DNA of 64,000 nt from Halanaeroarchaeum sp. HSR-CO (GCF_024972755.1 NZ_CP087724.1:1922001-1986000); one strand, 5' to 3'; counted from the stretch's first letter, positions 43,849 to 54,566 are shown. Numbers and translations are program-made. The notes: generated by a model from the letters alone, not told the origin.

Positions 43849-45249
43849 TCACACCGGGTCGACGATGGTCTCCTCGTCGACGACCAGGTTGTAGGCACCC
43901 TCGTCGTCGTTCCAGAGCACGAGCACCCGTTCGAAGGAGAGCAGGTCACCATACGCCGCCTCCAGAAGGGGCCGGTTGAGTGCCGTCTCGTTCACCAGCA
44001 CCGCGAAGTGGCGCTCGCGTTCACTCCCGTCGCTGACGGTGTAAAGCGGGTGGCCGTCGTCCGAGAGGTCCCGCGAGAGCTTCGCCACGAGGACGTCGAG
44101 TCGGTCGGTCACGTGGCGGTCGGTCTCGGCGAGTTTCGTGACGGGTCTCGCGTCGGCAGCCACGTCGAACCGGCGAAGGCCGTCCCGCCGGAGAAACGAG
44201 TACGAGAACTTCACCGAGGTGTGCGTGAACTCCTCGGGACGGTCCGCCTCGGCGGCGAGGCGGGTCTGGAACGACGGCGGGGTGACGGCCGGGCGTTCGT
44301 CGAACGACCAGATATCGACGTCTGGGCGCTCGTCCGGCCAGAGACGGACCATCGGGGCATAGACCGTCGCACCCCCCGCTTCGAGGCGCCGCTCCACAGA
44401 CCGGAGACCGAGACTCGTGTTGCGGTCGGCGGGTGCGATGGCGACCATCGTTCCATCCTCGGACAGCGAGTCGAGGTATTCGTCAGCGACGTCGACCGGA
44501 TCGTCGAGTTCGCTCAAGACGTTGCTGAAGAGCACGAGGTCGTAGGGGCCCTCCGTGTCGAAGGCCTCCGCCGTCTCCCGATGGATCTCCCAGTGGAAGT
44601 TCTGACCGGTCGTCTCGAGAAGGGGTTCCAGCACGGTGACCGCCGCGCTCGGTTCGAGAGCGTGATACTCGACCAGTGCTGGTTCGGAGCCGTCCGGGTC
44701 GATCAGGTCGTGCAGGCCGAGTGCCGGGCCGCCGACGCCGGCGCCCACGTCGAGGACGCGAAGCGATCGGTCGAGTCGTCCATCCCGGGCAAGGTCCCAG
44801 AGGACGTACTGTGCGGTCGCGTAGTAGGCGGGGAGATGGTAGATCGCATACCCCAGGGCCACGTCCTCGTCGTACTCGACCGGATGCTGCCGGTAGTAAT
44901 CGGCCTTGAATCGGCGGATCGTCTCACGGAGCTGCGCCCCCGATTCGCCGGTTGCCCAGTGTCGGCCATCGCGGTCGAGCAGCAGGTCCTCGACCACCGA
45001 GACGTACTGCTGGGGTACTTCGGTCACGCTCTCGAACGTGGGACGGATCGGCCCCGCCTCGGGGGGCCGGAACGTCCCGTCGGGATACTCGACCAACCCC
45101 AGGGAGCCCGCCTCCTCGCGCAGGATTCTGCGGACGACCCGGGCATCCGGCCGACCCTCGACGTACTCGCGGATCTCGTCGGGATCGATCGGTCTGACGT
45201 TCCGAAGGTACCTGGCCGCGTCGCGGACGGCGGATCGATCAACGGGCAT
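43849..45249 (-). CDS. Rsm22-like SAM-dependent methyltransferase
   Basis: A 466-residue class I methyltransferase resembling the mitochondrial-ribosome Rsm22 group. Residues 1-~155 are a helical N-terminal region; motif I VLDVGAGVGGPALG follows, then FSNVLSELDDPVDVADEYL. A C-terminal region includes a Phe/Tyr-rich TSVKFSYSFLRRDGL. RNA methylation is likely by family, but the target is unknown. The start overlaps the tyrA end by 11 nt, showing shared transcription. Confidence 0.8.
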   Translation of the reverse strand: MPVDRSAVRDAARYLRNVRPIDPDEIREYVEGRPDARVVRRILREEAGSLGLVEYPDGTFRPPEAGPIRPTFESVTEVPQQYVSVVEDLLLDRDGRHWATGESGAQLRETIRRFKADYYRQHPVEYDEDVALGYAIYHLPAYYATAQYVLWDLARDGRLDRSLRVLDVGAGVGGPALGLHDLIDPDGSEPALVEYHALEPSAAVTVLEPLLETTGQNFHWEIHRETAEAFDTEGPYDLVLFSNVLSELDDPVDVADEYLDSLSEDGTMVAIAPADRNTSLGLRSVERRLEAGGATVYAPMVRLWPDERPDVDIWSFDERPAVTPPSFQTRLAAEADRPEEFTHTSVKFSYSFLRRDGLRRFDVAADARPVTKLAETDRHVTDRLDVLVAKLSRDLSDDGHPLYTVSDGSERERHFAVLVNETALNRPLLEAAYGDLLSFERVLVLWNDDEGAYNLVVDEETIVDPV

Positions 45250-45964
45250 CGTCGTAGAGGGCTGCGAACGCCTCCCGGTCCGCGTCGGCGATTTGGCTGG
45301 CGGCCGCCGCTATCGCTTCTGCGCCGTCGAAGACGTCCTGGATGTCCGCGTAGACGCCGGGCGTTCCACCGGTCACCCGGTCCCTGAGAGCCTCGAGGTC
45401 TGCGAACACGGGCGTGGAGAGCTCGTCGGGAACTTCCTCCGCGGCGAGTCCGAACGCGAGGATGGCGGCGTGGGTTCGACCCTGAATCGTCCGCATCGCC
45501 TCGTCGTGTTCCGTGGCGCTCACCGTGACGAGTTCGTTGTCCGCGGCCTCGAACGCCGCGGTGAGGGCGTCGGTCGTCGGTCCGCCCTCGCCGGTCGAAA
45601 CGGCGATGCGACCCGGAGCGTGTTCCGGGGCGAACAGCGGATGATAGCTGACACGCTCGAGGTCGGGGGCGACCGATGCCATCACGTCGAGCGGCGCCTC
45701 CATCGAGCCCGTACAGTCGACCAGCGCTCGATTCGCCCGATCTGCCTGGGTCTCGATCACATCGGTCGCGGCCCGCATCGGAACGGCGACGCAGACGACG
45801 TCGAAGGTCTGGTCTCCATCGAGGGGGACCGCCCGAGCGTCGGACCGCTCGGCTGCCGCGTTCACGGCTGCGTCCTCGTCTGCGTCTGCAAACGCGACGG
45901 GGCCGTCCAGGACCGTCGCGACCCAGCGGCCGACGGCACCGGCACCGACGATGAGCACGTCCAT
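45239..45964 (-). CDS. tyrA: Prephenate dehydrogenase
   Basis: A 241-residue NAD(P)-dependent enzyme making 4-hydroxyphenylpyruvate in tyrosine synthesis. N-terminal MDVLIVGAGAVGRWVATVL is the Rossmann loop. VSYHPLFAPE with the conserved His lies near residue 106-115, and the C-terminal helical domain has the RTIQGRTHAAILAFG segment. An upstream TTG at 45970 is an alternative start. It begins the tyrA-rsm22-surE group. Confidence 0.9.
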   Translation of the reverse strand: MDVLIVGAGAVGRWVATVLDGPVAFADADEDAAVNAAAERSDARAVPLDGDQTFDVVCVAVPMRAATDVIETQADRANRALVDCTGSMEAPLDVMASVAPDLERVSYHPLFAPEHAPGRIAVSTGEGGPTTDALTAAFEAADNELVTVSATEHDEAMRTIQGRTHAAILAFGLAAEEVPDELSTPVFADLEALRDRVTGGTPGVYADIQDVFDGAEAIAAAASQIADADREAFAALYDDAR

Positions 45965-46020
45965 CGCCAACTCCTACCCGGGGGTCCGGCAAAAGAATTC
46001 GCTTGTGTGACGGCGGATCC

Positions 46021-46989
46021 TCAGGGGCGCAATACGACCTTCCCCGTGGATTCCCGGTCCTCGATGAACTGCTGGGCCGTGGCAGCCTCCTCGAGGTCGA
46101 ATTCCCGTCCGACGATGACCGACAGGGCGCCGGATTCGAGTCGCTCCGTCAGTTTCGGGACCGCCTGGAGGACCCGTGTCGGATCGCGCGCCATCGCCTG
46201 CCCGAGGTGGTAGCCGATTACCGTATGGTTGTTGAACAGGAGATCGCTCGTGTTGGGACGACCGGGTTCACCGGAGGCGGCCCCGAAGGAGACCATCCGG
46301 CCGAAGTGAGAGAGCGCTTTCAGACTCGCCGTAGTCGTCTCGCCACCGATACCGTCGAGCACGAGGTCCACGCCGTCTTCGGTCCTGTCCCGAACCTGCT
46401 CGACGAAATCCGCCGCCGTGTACTGGATGGGATGATCACAGCCGAGGTCGGCGGCGAGCTCCAGCTTTTCGGGCGTCGAAGCGGTCCCGAAGACGATCGC
46501 CCCTGCGGCGTCCGCAAGCTGGACGGCGGCGGTTCCGACGCCGCCGGCCGCCGCGTGGATCAGGACGGATTCGTCAGATTCCAGCCCGCCCCACTCGAAG
46601 AGGCAGTTGTGGGCCGTGAGGAACTGCACGGGGAACCCTGCCCCCTCGGCGAAGGACATCCCCTCGGGCAGGTCGAACAACCCGGCCGCGTTGGCGAGGG
46701 CGTACTCCGCGTACCCGCCCGTCTCGGCGAATCCCATGACCTCGTCGCCCACGTCACGACCGACGCCCTCACCGACGGCGTCGACGACCCCCGCAACCTC
46801 CAGACCGGGGACGTACGGCGGACGGGGACCGCCCTGGTAGTGGCCCCGCCGCTGCATGATATCCGCGAAATTGATCCCCGCCGCCCTGACCGCGACGCGG
46901 ACCTCGCCTGGCCCCGGGTCGGGGACGTCTCGGTCGACGGTCTCCAGTACCTCGCTGTCGCCGTACTCCGTCACCGCTACCGCTCGCAT
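46021..46989 (-). CDS. Zinc-independent quinone oxidoreductase (MDR family)
   Basis: A 322-residue medium-chain reductase of the NADPH:quinone oxidoreductase type. Typical motifs are GINFADIMQRRGHYQG, GDEVMGFAETGGYAEYAL, the Rossmann HAAAGGVGTAAVQLA, and SFGAASG. No zinc-binding Cys set is present, so it is the QOR class. It starts at 46989 (MRAVAVTEYGDSEVL); an upstream start at 47019 adds an Arg-rich leader. It is 56 nt from tyrA. Confidence 0.92.
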   Translation of the reverse strand: MRAVAVTEYGDSEVLETVDRDVPDPGPGEVRVAVRAAGINFADIMQRRGHYQGGPRPPYVPGLEVAGVVDAVGEGVGRDVGDEVMGFAETGGYAEYALANAAGLFDLPEGMSFAEGAGFPVQFLTAHNCLFEWGGLESDESVLIHAAAGGVGTAAVQLADAAGAIVFGTASTPEKLELAADLGCDHPIQYTAADFVEQVRDRTEDGVDLVLDGIGGETTTASLKALSHFGRMVSFGAASGEPGRPNTSDLLFNNHTVIGYHLGQAMARDPTRVLQAVPKLTERLESGALSVIVGREFDLEEAATAQQFIEDRESTGKVVLRP

Positions 46990-47062
46990 ACCCGCCGATT
47001 CGCGACCCCGACGCATCAATGCAGGGGCCGTGGTGGGAGCGACCGCGGACCCGGTGTGGCGG

Positions 47063-48757
47063 TCAGTCGTAGACGAGCACGTCCACGACGTCGACGCCCT
47101 CGTGCTGTATCGCGTCCTGTACCGTCGATTCGAGTTCGTCCGGCGTCTCTACGCGATGGCCGCGCGCGCCGTGGCTCTCGGCGTTCGTAACGAGGTTCAC
47201 CGGCGGATCGAAGTCCATCCCCACGAAGTTACGGTCGTCCGCCTCGCCGCCGAACAGCTGGAGGGCGTTGTCCTTCAGGATGCGGTAGTTGCGGTTGTCC
47301 GGAACGACGACGGTGAGGGCCAGATCCGCCCGGACCGCACTATAGATGGCCTGAGGGTAGTAGAGGTACGACCCATCGCCGACGTACCCGACGACGTCTC
47401 GCGGCTCGTCCCTGAGTGATTCCGCCAGGGCCGCGCCGACCGAGGCCGGGAGGCCGTACCCGAGGCCACCGCCCTTGTTGGAGATGAACTGCTCGGGTTC
47501 CATCTCGAACCGGAGCAAGAGTGGATACTTCGCGGTGACTCCCTCGTCGACGAGGAACGCGTCGCCGGCGACCGTCGAGAGCGCGTCGACGAGCTGATGT
47601 TTCCCCACGCGGGTCTCGCCCTCCGGGCGTTCGTCCACGCCCATCGATTCGATGGTCGGTTCGAGGGACTCCGTGAGTCGTCGCACCCGCTCGACACGTC
47701 GCTCACGTTCGTCGGCACCGATTCGATCCCGCAAAATTTCTGCGAGTCGTTCCAGGACGAGGGCCGGATCGCCGACGACAGCGGCGTCGGCGGGGTGGTT
47801 CTTTCCGATCTCCCAGTGGTCCTCGCCGACGTGGACGACTGTGGTTTCGGGGTCGAGCAGGTCCCCCTCGTGCGGCAGGAGGGTAGTGTGTGTCGAGGTA
47901 CCGACGAAGACGACCACGTCGCCGTCGACGAGTAGCCGGGCCACGTCCTCCCTGGGCGGAATGTGAGAGACCCAGAGGTCGTGACGAGTGGGGAACGTGA
48001 CCTCGCAGGCGAGCATCTCTCCGTGGACCCTGGCGCCGGCAGCTTCGGCGAACGAGACGGCGGCCTCGACGCCACCGCGGGTTCGGGCCACCGCGTCGCC
48101 TAGCACCAGAATCGGGTCACCGGCCGTCGCGATCAGGTCGGCGGCATGGCCGATCTGCTGGGGGTCACCACCGCCGGCGTTCGGGATGGGGCCGAGTGGT
48201 TCGATCGCATCGGGTTCGGTCGGAGACCGCATCACGTCCGCCGGGAGCGCGAGGAAGACTGGACCGGTCGGCGGCGTGAGCGCGACGCGGACCGCACGCC
48301 GGAGCATCGTCGGTAACGCGGCCACGTCCAGGACCTCGTCGCTCCACTTGGTGAACTGATCGACCAACCGTTCCAGGTCGCCGTGCAGGATCGGCTCTTC
48401 GTGGCGGAAATCACGCTCGTGATTGCCCGCCGTGACGACCACCGGGGCGCCCGTGAAACTCGCGGCGTAAACGTTCCCGATACCGTGTGCGAGCCCCGGC
48501 GTGATGTGGAGGTTGACGACGCCGACCGGATTGATAGATTCGTCGTGATGGGCGTGGTAACGGCGGGTCTGAGCGTATCCCGCGGCCATCCCGACGGCGA
48601 TGTCCTCATGCAACCCCAACACGTACTCCAGGTCGCTGTCCCCGAGCGCCTCGAGGACCGGGAGTTCGGTCGTGCCGGGATTGCCGAAGACGTGGTCGAC
48701 GCCGTACCGTTCGAGCGCATCGACGAACAGGTCGGCGCCCGTGTATTCCGCTGTCAT
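47063..48757 (-). CDS. Thiamine diphosphate-dependent enzyme, acetolactate synthase/benzoylformate decarboxylase-like
   Basis: A 564-residue TPP enzyme. N-terminal [14 protein letters not shown] is typical of benzoylformate decarboxylase-like proteins, and [16 protein letters not shown] supplies the Glu that activates thiamine. The TPP-binding motif [15 protein letters not shown]...NN-like [11 protein letters not shown] lies near the C-terminus. It is not the anabolic IlvB (no regulatory neighbour). Product unknown. The start at 48757 is the first ATG with the family N-terminus. Confidence 0.88.
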   Translation of the reverse strand: MTAEYTGADLFVDALERYGVDHVFGNPGTTELPVLEALGDSDLEYVLGLHEDIAVGMAAGYAQTRRYHAHHDESINPVGVVNLHITPGLAHGIGNVYAASFTGAPVVVTAGNHERDFRHEEPILHGDLERLVDQFTKWSDEVLDVAALPTMLRRAVRVALTPPTGPVFLALPADVMRSPTEPDAIEPLGPIPNAGGGDPQQIGHAADLIATAGDPILVLGDAVARTRGGVEAAVSFAEAAGARVHGEMLACEVTFPTRHDLWVSHIPPREDVARLLVDGDVVVFVGTSTHTTLLPHEGDLLDPETTVVHVGEDHWEIGKNHPADAAVVGDPALVLERLAEILRDRIGADERERRVERVRRLTESLEPTIESMGVDERPEGETRVGKHQLVDALSTVAGDAFLVDEGVTAKYPLLLRFEMEPEQFISNKGGGLGYGLPASVGAALAESLRDEPRDVVGYVGDGSYLYYPQAIYSAVRADLALTVVVPDNRNYRILKDNALQLFGGEADDRNFVGMDFDPPVNLVTNAESHGARGHRVETPDELESTVQDAIQHEGVDVVDVLVYD

Positions 48758-48826
48758 GGTCGATGGTGCGGTGGGAGCGGGCAAAAAAACTGTGCCGTCA
48801 CAGTACTGAACACCAGCCGTGGCGTC

Positions 48827-49999
48827 TCAGACGACCAGATCCTCGGGGTAGTCGGTCAGGTTCTCGTACCCGTCCGCGGTCACGACCACGATGTCCTCGA
48901 TCCTGACGCCGCCGATGGCGGGGTCGTACAGCCCAGGTTCGATAGTGATGACGTGTCCGGGTTCGAGTTCCTCGCCGTTCCGGCCGATCCGCGGTCGCTC
49001 GTGGACCTCGAGGCCGACGCCGTGACCGGTACTGTGGATGTACCCGCGGTCGGTCCCCTCGTCGGTTCGGAGCGTCGGGTAGCCGGCAGCCTCGTAGACC
49101 TCGCACGCCGCATCGTGGACCGCCTCGCCGGTGACCCCTGGTTCGACGGCGTCGAGGGCGGCCGCCTTCGCCGCCCGGGTCAGTTCGTGGAACTCGGCTA
49201 CCTCGTCGCTCGGCGTTCCGCGAAGGAACGTTCGCGTCATGTCGGAATGATAGCGCGTCGTCTTGTCCCGGGGGAAGATGTCGACGATGACGGGGTCGTC
49301 GACGTGGATCGGCCCGCTACCGCGGTCGTGGGGTACGGCGGCATCGGTACCCGAGGCGACGATCGTCTCGTCGAGGGCACAGCCATGTTCGAGCAGCGTC
49401 GTCTCGATGGCCCGCCGGACCCGCTCGCTCGTCAGCGGTTCGCCGTCCGCCTGGAGGACGCCGTCCTCGACCGTGGCCTCGGCGATGAGCCGCTCCGCTT
49501 CGGCCATCGCCGCCTCGTTGGCCCGCTGGGCTTCCTGGATGGACGCTATCTCCGTCTCGGTCTTGACCGCACGCGTCCGTTCGACGGCGTCCGCCGAATC
49601 CGGCTCGACCCGCACGCCGAGGTCACGGAGGTTGTCGGCCGTTTCCAGTGGGAACCGGGCGTTGGTCGATACCGACGTCACGTCGAACTCCTCGAGAAAG
49701 GCGACGATGGCCCGGGCCCGCCCTCCCTTCGAGCCGTACTCGTCGTCGAGGTCCCGCCGGTCGTAATCGGGAAACTGCCGGACATCGTCCGCTCGACTCT
49801 CGACCCGGGCGCGCCCGTACTCCATCGAGGAGACGAGGAGCGCGGTCCGATCGGGGGTGTAGAGCGTGAGAAACGGGTCCGGTGCGTCGAAGCCGGACAG
49901 GTAGCGCTGATCGGCGAGTGTCGCGTCCGCGTCGAGGAGATGCCCGTCGAGGCCCCGGTTGGCGAGGGCCTCGTCGAGTCGAGAGAAGTCGACGTCCAT
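48827..49999 (-). CDS. M24 family metallopeptidase (Xaa-Pro dipeptidase-like)
   Basis: A 390-residue pita-bread-fold protein. Residues ~1-130 form a creatinase-like N-terminal domain. The metal ligands are visible as VDIFPRD and HSDMTRTF (Asp), [12 protein letters not shown] (His), ITIEPGLYD (Glu), and VRIEDIVVV (Glu). The first Asp motif reads DIFPRD rather than the usual DxG, a mild variant. The start at 49999 precedes the [12 protein letters not shown] segment. It is divergent from aroA. Confidence 0.9.
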   Translation of the reverse strand: MDVDFSRLDEALANRGLDGHLLDADATLADQRYLSGFDAPDPFLTLYTPDRTALLVSSMEYGRARVESRADDVRQFPDYDRRDLDDEYGSKGGRARAIVAFLEEFDVTSVSTNARFPLETADNLRDLGVRVEPDSADAVERTRAVKTETEIASIQEAQRANEAAMAEAERLIAEATVEDGVLQADGEPLTSERVRRAIETTLLEHGCALDETIVASGTDAAVPHDRGSGPIHVDDPVIVDIFPRDKTTRYHSDMTRTFLRGTPSDEVAEFHELTRAAKAAALDAVEPGVTGEAVHDAACEVYEAAGYPTLRTDEGTDRGYIHSTGHGVGLEVHERPRIGRNGEELEPGHVITIEPGLYDPAIGGVRIEDIVVVTADGYENLTDYPEDLVV

Positions 50000-50077
50000 A
50001 CCCCGAGATGCGCTCCCTTCGACCAAAATCCCACCGTCTCCGGAACCCTATTGAGGATACCGGTCGCAGTCACTGCC

Positions 50078-51361
50078 ATGGACATCACTGTCACACGATC
50101 GACGGTCGCGGGCCGTGCCCGTGCCCCGCCGTCGAAGAGTTACACTCACCGCGCCATCCTCGCGGCGGGCTATGCCGAGGGGGCGCTGGTCCGGCAGGGG
50201 CTCGTCAGTGCCGACACGCGCGCCACCATGCGCGCGGTCGAGCACTTCGGCGGGAACGTCACGAATCGAGATGGCGTGCTCGACATCGAGGGCTTCGACG
50301 GGCGACCGTCGGTCCCGGCGGACGTGATCGACTGTGCCAACAGCGGCACGACGATCCGACTCGCGACCGCGGCCGCCGCACTCGCCGATGGAACGACCGT
50401 CCTCACGGGGGACGAATCGCTTCGCTCGCGACCGCACGGACCGCTCCTCGACGCCGTCGGCCAACTCGACGGCACGGCTCGTAGCACCCGGGGGAACGGG
50501 CAGGCGCCGCTCGTCGTCGACGGGCCGATCACCGGGGGGACCGTCGAGATCCCCGGCGACGTCTCCTCGCAGTTCATCACCGCCCTGCTCATGGCGGGGG
50601 CAGTCACCGAGAAGGGCGTGGACGTCTCGTTGACGACGGCGCTCAAGTCCTCACCGTACGTCGACATCACCCTCGACGTCCTCTCGACGTTCGGGGTGAC
50701 GGCCCGCCGAACGAGCGACGGGTATTCGGTCCCGGGCGACCAGTTCTACGAGCCGACGGACGGCGAGTACACCGTTCCCGGCGACTTCTCGTCGGCCTCG
50801 TACCTGCTCGCTGCAGGAGCGGTGGCCGGCGACGACGAGGTCGTCGTCACCGGCGCATTCCCCAACCCGCAGGGAGACACGGCCATCGTCGATATCCTGA
50901 GAGACATGGGCGCGGACATCGAGTGGAACGAGGCCGACGGTGTCGTTCGCGTTCGGCGCTCCGACCTGTCAGGGACGACAGTCGACGTCGGCGACACACC
51001 CGACCTGCTCCCGACCGTGGCGGTGCTCGGGGCAGTCGCCGACGGAACGACGCGGATCGAGAACTGCGAGCACGTCCGGTACAAGGAGACAGACCGGGTG
51101 ACGGCCATGGCCGAAGCACTGACTGCGATGGGAGCCTCCGTAGCGGAAGAACGCGACGTACTCACCATCCACGGTGGCGAGACCGACCTGGAGGGAACGC
51201 GTGTCGATGGTCGGGCCGACCACCGGATCGTCATGTCCCTCGCCGTGGCAGGACTCGTCGCCGATGGCGAGACGACCATCGCTGGCGCCGAACACGTCGA
51301 CGTCTCCTTCCCCGATTTCTTCGACCTCCTCTACGAGCTGGGTGCGACAGTCGACGAGTAA
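50078..51361 (+). CDS. aroA: 5-enolpyruvylshikimate-3-phosphate synthase
   Basis: A 427-residue EPSPS joining shikimate 3-phosphate and PEP. It starts [21 protein letters not shown], which carries the phosphate-binding Lys-Ser. [14 protein letters not shown] and [10 protein letters not shown] bind substrates, and VRYKETDR holds the catalytic acid near residue 330. A long upstream open frame is rejected as an extension since it crosses the divergent M24 gene. Co-directional with aroC (63 nt). Confidence 0.96.
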   Translation: MDITVTRSTVAGRARAPPSKSYTHRAILAAGYAEGALVRQGLVSADTRATMRAVEHFGGNVTNRDGVLDIEGFDGRPSVPADVIDCANSGTTIRLATAAAALADGTTVLTGDESLRSRPHGPLLDAVGQLDGTARSTRGNGQAPLVVDGPITGGTVEIPGDVSSQFITALLMAGAVTEKGVDVSLTTALKSSPYVDITLDVLSTFGVTARRTSDGYSVPGDQFYEPTDGEYTVPGDFSSASYLLAAGAVAGDDEVVVTGAFPNPQGDTAIVDILRDMGADIEWNEADGVVRVRRSDLSGTTVDVGDTPDLLPTVAVLGAVADGTTRIENCEHVRYKETDRVTAMAEALTAMGASVAEERDVLTIHGGETDLEGTRVDGRADHRIVMSLAVAGLVADGETTIAGAEHVDVSFPDFFDLLYELGATVDE

Positions 51362-51424
51362 GCCAGGGACCGTCGGTTGCATCGACTGCAACACCTAAAT
51401 GTACCGCGCGCAGATGCACTCACA

Positions 51425-52582
51425 ATGAACGGCAACCGTTTCGGCCGCCTCTTCCAGGTGACGACCTACGGCGAGAGCCACGGCCCGGCCATGGGCGTCG
51501 TCGTCTCCGGCGTCCCGGCCGGCCTCGAACTCGACGAGGCGGACATCCAGCGCGAACTCGACCGGCGAAAGCCGGGCCAATCGAAGATGACCACCAGCCG
51601 CGACGAACCCGACGCGGTACGTATCAGGAGCGGTCTCCAGGACGGCGTGACGACCGGAACGCCGATCGGCCTGACGATCCAGAACAAAGACGCGAGGTCG
51701 GGGAAGTACGAACCCTTCATCACCGCACCCCGCCCGAGCCACGGCGATTTCACCTACTCGGCGAAGTTCGGGACGCGAAACTGGGGCGGTGGTGGTCGCT
51801 CATCGGCCCGCGAGACGGCCAACTGGGTCGCCGCTGGCGCCATCGCGAAACGGATCCTCGCGACCCAGGACGTCGAGGTCGCCGCGCACGTCAACCAGAT
51901 CGACGACATCGAGTCCCCGCCGGTCGATTTCGAGGAGATACGAGAGCACGCAGACGACAACGTCGTTCGCTGTGCTCACCCCGAGACCGCCGAGCAGATG
52001 CGAGAGCGCGTCGAGGCGTACCAGCGTAAGGGCGATTCAATCGGCGGGTCGGTCTACTTCGAAACGCGTGGCGTCCCCCGTGGTCTGGGGGCCCCGCGCT
52101 TCGACAGCCTCGAGGCACGACTCGGCCAGGGCATGCTGGCCATCCCCGCGACGACGGCCTTCGAGTTCGGCCTTGGGCGGGAGGCCAGGGAGTACGCGGG
52201 CATCGAACGGAACGACGAGTGGACCTTCGACGAGTCTGGCGATCCAGTCCCCGCCGAGAACGACCACGGCGGGGTCCAGGGTGGCATCACGACGGGACAA
52301 CCGATCTACGGCGAAGTGACCCTCCACGCACCGACCTCGATTCCGAAAGAACAGCAGACGGTCGACTGGGAGACCGGCGAGGAGAAGACGGTGCAGGTGA
52401 CCGGGCGACACGACCCCGTGCTCCCACCCCGTGCCGTCCCGGTGGTCGAGGCGGTCCTGGCCATCACCCTGGTCGACTTCATGCTTCTCGGTGGTCGTCT
52501 CAATCCCGACCGGCTGGACGGTCGGGTCGGGGAGTACGACACCGACTACCACCCCAGTAACCCCCGCGACGCGGACGAATAG
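51425..52582 (+). CDS. aroC: Chorismate synthase
   Basis: A 385-residue FMN-dependent enzyme producing chorismate. Diagnostic are NRFGRLFQVTTYGESHGPAMG, the GRSSARETANWVAAG segment and GGVQGGITTGQPI with catalytic residues. The C-terminal part has HDPVLPPRAVPVVEA. It follows aroA and completes the shikimate pathway with the aroK/aroQ pair 12 kb upstream. Confidence 0.96.
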   Translation: MNGNRFGRLFQVTTYGESHGPAMGVVVSGVPAGLELDEADIQRELDRRKPGQSKMTTSRDEPDAVRIRSGLQDGVTTGTPIGLTIQNKDARSGKYEPFITAPRPSHGDFTYSAKFGTRNWGGGGRSSARETANWVAAGAIAKRILATQDVEVAAHVNQIDDIESPPVDFEEIREHADDNVVRCAHPETAEQMRERVEAYQRKGDSIGGSVYFETRGVPRGLGAPRFDSLEARLGQGMLAIPATTAFEFGLGREAREYAGIERNDEWTFDESGDPVPAENDHGGVQGGITTGQPIYGEVTLHAPTSIPKEQQTVDWETGEEKTVQVTGRHDPVLPPRAVPVVEAVLAITLVDFMLLGGRLNPDRLDGRVGEYDTDYHPSNPRDADE

Positions 52583-52623
52583 CAAACGAGTTAGGGGACC
52601 CGGTACGACGTTCACGACAATTC

Positions 52624-54375
52624 ATGGGAGATACCGCACTGGCTTCCCTCCTGTCCCCGAACCGCGTGGCCGTCGTCGGTCGAGACGACCCAGCCGTGGC
52701 CGCGTCCGCCATCGGTGATTCGAAGACCTTCGACCCGAAGACGCTGGCCGAGACCGGTCGGCACGACTGGTTCGTCGGCACTGACCTCGCCATCGTCACC
52801 ACGACGACCGGCATCGAGTCGACGGTCGCCACGCTCGTCGACAACGGTGTCGGGAGCGTTCTCGTCACGGTCCCGGTCGAGGACCCGCGTTGGTTCGAAC
52901 TCGTCGAGGTCGCCGCCGCTGGCGACGTCGACCTCGTCGGTCCAGACGCAGCCCTCGTCGTCCCCGACCTGGGTCTCCAGGCGAACGTCGACGAGTCAAT
53001 CGAGGACGGTGCTATCGCCCTCGTCGGCGAGGACCCACAGACGATCCGCTCGCTGCTCGCAGAAGCGACGTATCGCGAGATCGGCTTCTCGACGGTTCTG
53101 GCGACCGGCCGTCACGCCACAGTCCGCCCGGCGGACGCGATCACTGCCTTGGGGGCGGACGATGACACCAGCGTCGTCCTCGCACGACCCGAACGCATCG
53201 ACCGTTCGTTCTACCAGGCGGCATCCACGCTCTCATCGGGGATGGCACTCGCCGTCCACGCGCCGAAGTGGGCGTGTGTGGACGATCCCATCGACGCGGG
53301 TTCGCTCGGGACGATCGATCCGGCAGACCTCCGGAACGCGGTACTCGAACAGGCCGGCGTCCTCCGGGTCGATTCCGTCGACCGGGTGCTCGACCTCGCC
53401 CCCGCACTCGCCGAACAGCCACTTCCCGAGGGCGACGACGTCGTCATCGTCTCGAACGCTGGGGGGCCGGGGGTGATGGCCACCGACGCGGTGGGCGTCT
53501 CTCGGCTCTCGATGGCCGAACTCTCCGAGGAGACCGTCGAACGACTCGAGGCCGCCATCCCGGACCGGGCCTACGCCCGTAATCCACTCGATCTGCTCGC
53601 GGACTCCGATATCGACGTGTTCAGCGACGTCCTGGATGCAGTACTGACCGATCAGGACGTCGACGCAGCGGTCGTCATCTCGGCGCCGAACCCGTTGTTC
53701 ACCTTCGAGGAGATGGCGGAGAACGTCGCGTCGGCGCGATCGGAGCACGAATCGCCGGTCGTCACGGCGCTCATGGGCGGCGAGAGCACCCAGGCGGCCG
53801 CCTCCCGGTTGCGGGCCGTCGGGATTCCGAACTACTTCGACCCGTTCCAGGCCGTGGCGGTGTTGAGCGCCCTGGCCGACCAGCGAGACGCGGCGGCACG
53901 ACGCGAGACGGAACCCGCATCGTCCGCCCCGATACCGGTCGGCGAGGTCAGGACGGCCATCGATGCCGGTGACGGGGCCCGCGCTGTACTCGCGGCCGCG
54001 GGACTCACCGGTGACCGTCCGGATGACGGTGTCGACGTTTCGATCGTCGCCCGAGATCTCCCCCACATCGGACCGGTGGTCGCCGTCGGGATCGCGGAGT
54101 ACGCCCCGGTGTTGAACGACGTTGCCCTCCGGGTCAGCCCCACCAGCGGGGACGAGGTACGGTCGATGTTCGACGATCTCCGAGCATCCCAGTTACTCAA
54201 GGGGGCCCGCGGGACGGAGGCCGTCGACGTCGATACCCTGGTCGACGCGGTTCTGCGGATCGCCGCCATCCCGGTGGCATTCCCGGCAGTCGATACGGTC
54301 GACGCCACGGTACGCGCATCCGAGAGCGGGGTCGGCGTGACGGACGCCGGCCTCGACCTCGGCGATCACCAGTAG
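52624..54375 (+). CDS. Degenerate ADP-forming acyl-CoA synthetase-like protein
   Basis: A 583-residue relative of ADP-forming acetyl-CoA synthetase. The N-terminal CoA-binding Rossmann region (SLLSPNRVAVVGRDDPAVAAS, DLAIVTTTTGIESTV) and a second CoA-ligase region with IVSNAGGPGVMATDAV are clear. The phospho-His loop motif (SGRS..SHTG in true enzymes) is replaced by LSSGMALAVHAPKWA with no matching His context. The C-terminal ATP-grasp part is a short remnant (EVRTAIDAGDGARAVLAAAGL ... FDDLRASQLLKGARGTEAV). It may be inactive or regulatory. Confidence 0.8.
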   Translation: MGDTALASLLSPNRVAVVGRDDPAVAASAIGDSKTFDPKTLAETGRHDWFVGTDLAIVTTTTGIESTVATLVDNGVGSVLVTVPVEDPRWFELVEVAAAGDVDLVGPDAALVVPDLGLQANVDESIEDGAIALVGEDPQTIRSLLAEATYREIGFSTVLATGRHATVRPADAITALGADDDTSVVLARPERIDRSFYQAASTLSSGMALAVHAPKWACVDDPIDAGSLGTIDPADLRNAVLEQAGVLRVDSVDRVLDLAPALAEQPLPEGDDVVIVSNAGGPGVMATDAVGVSRLSMAELSEETVERLEAAIPDRAYARNPLDLLADSDIDVFSDVLDAVLTDQDVDAAVVISAPNPLFTFEEMAENVASARSEHESPVVTALMGGESTQAAASRLRAVGIPNYFDPFQAVAVLSALADQRDAAARRETEPASSAPIPVGEVRTAIDAGDGARAVLAAAGLTGDRPDDGVDVSIVARDLPHIGPVVAVGIAEYAPVLNDVALRVSPTSGDEVRSMFDDLRASQLLKGARGTEAVDVDTLVDAVLRIAAIPVAFPAVDTVDATVRASESGVGVTDAGLDLGDHQ

Positions 54376-54566
54376 GGAGTCGCAGTCGACCGCGACGCGA
54401 CGATCCCCGTTCCGACGATGGCGACCATCACCAGTGCAACGACGCCGAGCGAGAGCGAGGCCCCGGCCGAGAACGTGAAAGCCGGGGGCAACGCGAGTGC
54501 CACCTCGATGGCCCAGACGGCGATACCGAACGTCGCGAGGACCGCGAGTACGGGAACGAGTCGCAT
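54366..54566 (-). CDS. Two-span small membrane protein
   Basis: A 66-residue protein with two hydrophobic segments (LVPVLAVLATFGIAVWAIEVAL, ~3-24, and LGVVALVMVAIVGTGIVAS, ~40-58). Its end overlaps the 3' end of the convergent acyl-CoA synthetase-like gene by 10 nt. No family recognised. Confidence 0.6.
   Translation of the reverse strand: MRLVPVLAVLATFGIAVWAIEVALALPPAFTFSAGASLSLGVVALVMVAIVGTGIVASRSTATPYW

Noticed and set aside
46003-47190. A 395-codon frame opposite the quinone oxidoreductase gene
   Set aside because: Antisense shadow with low-complexity Arg-rich translation; the oxidoreductase has clear motifs on the minus strand.
48383-50077. An open frame extending aroA upstream by ~565 codons
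   Set aside because: It runs antisense through the M24 peptidase and TPP genes; AroA begins with its own family N-terminus at 50078.
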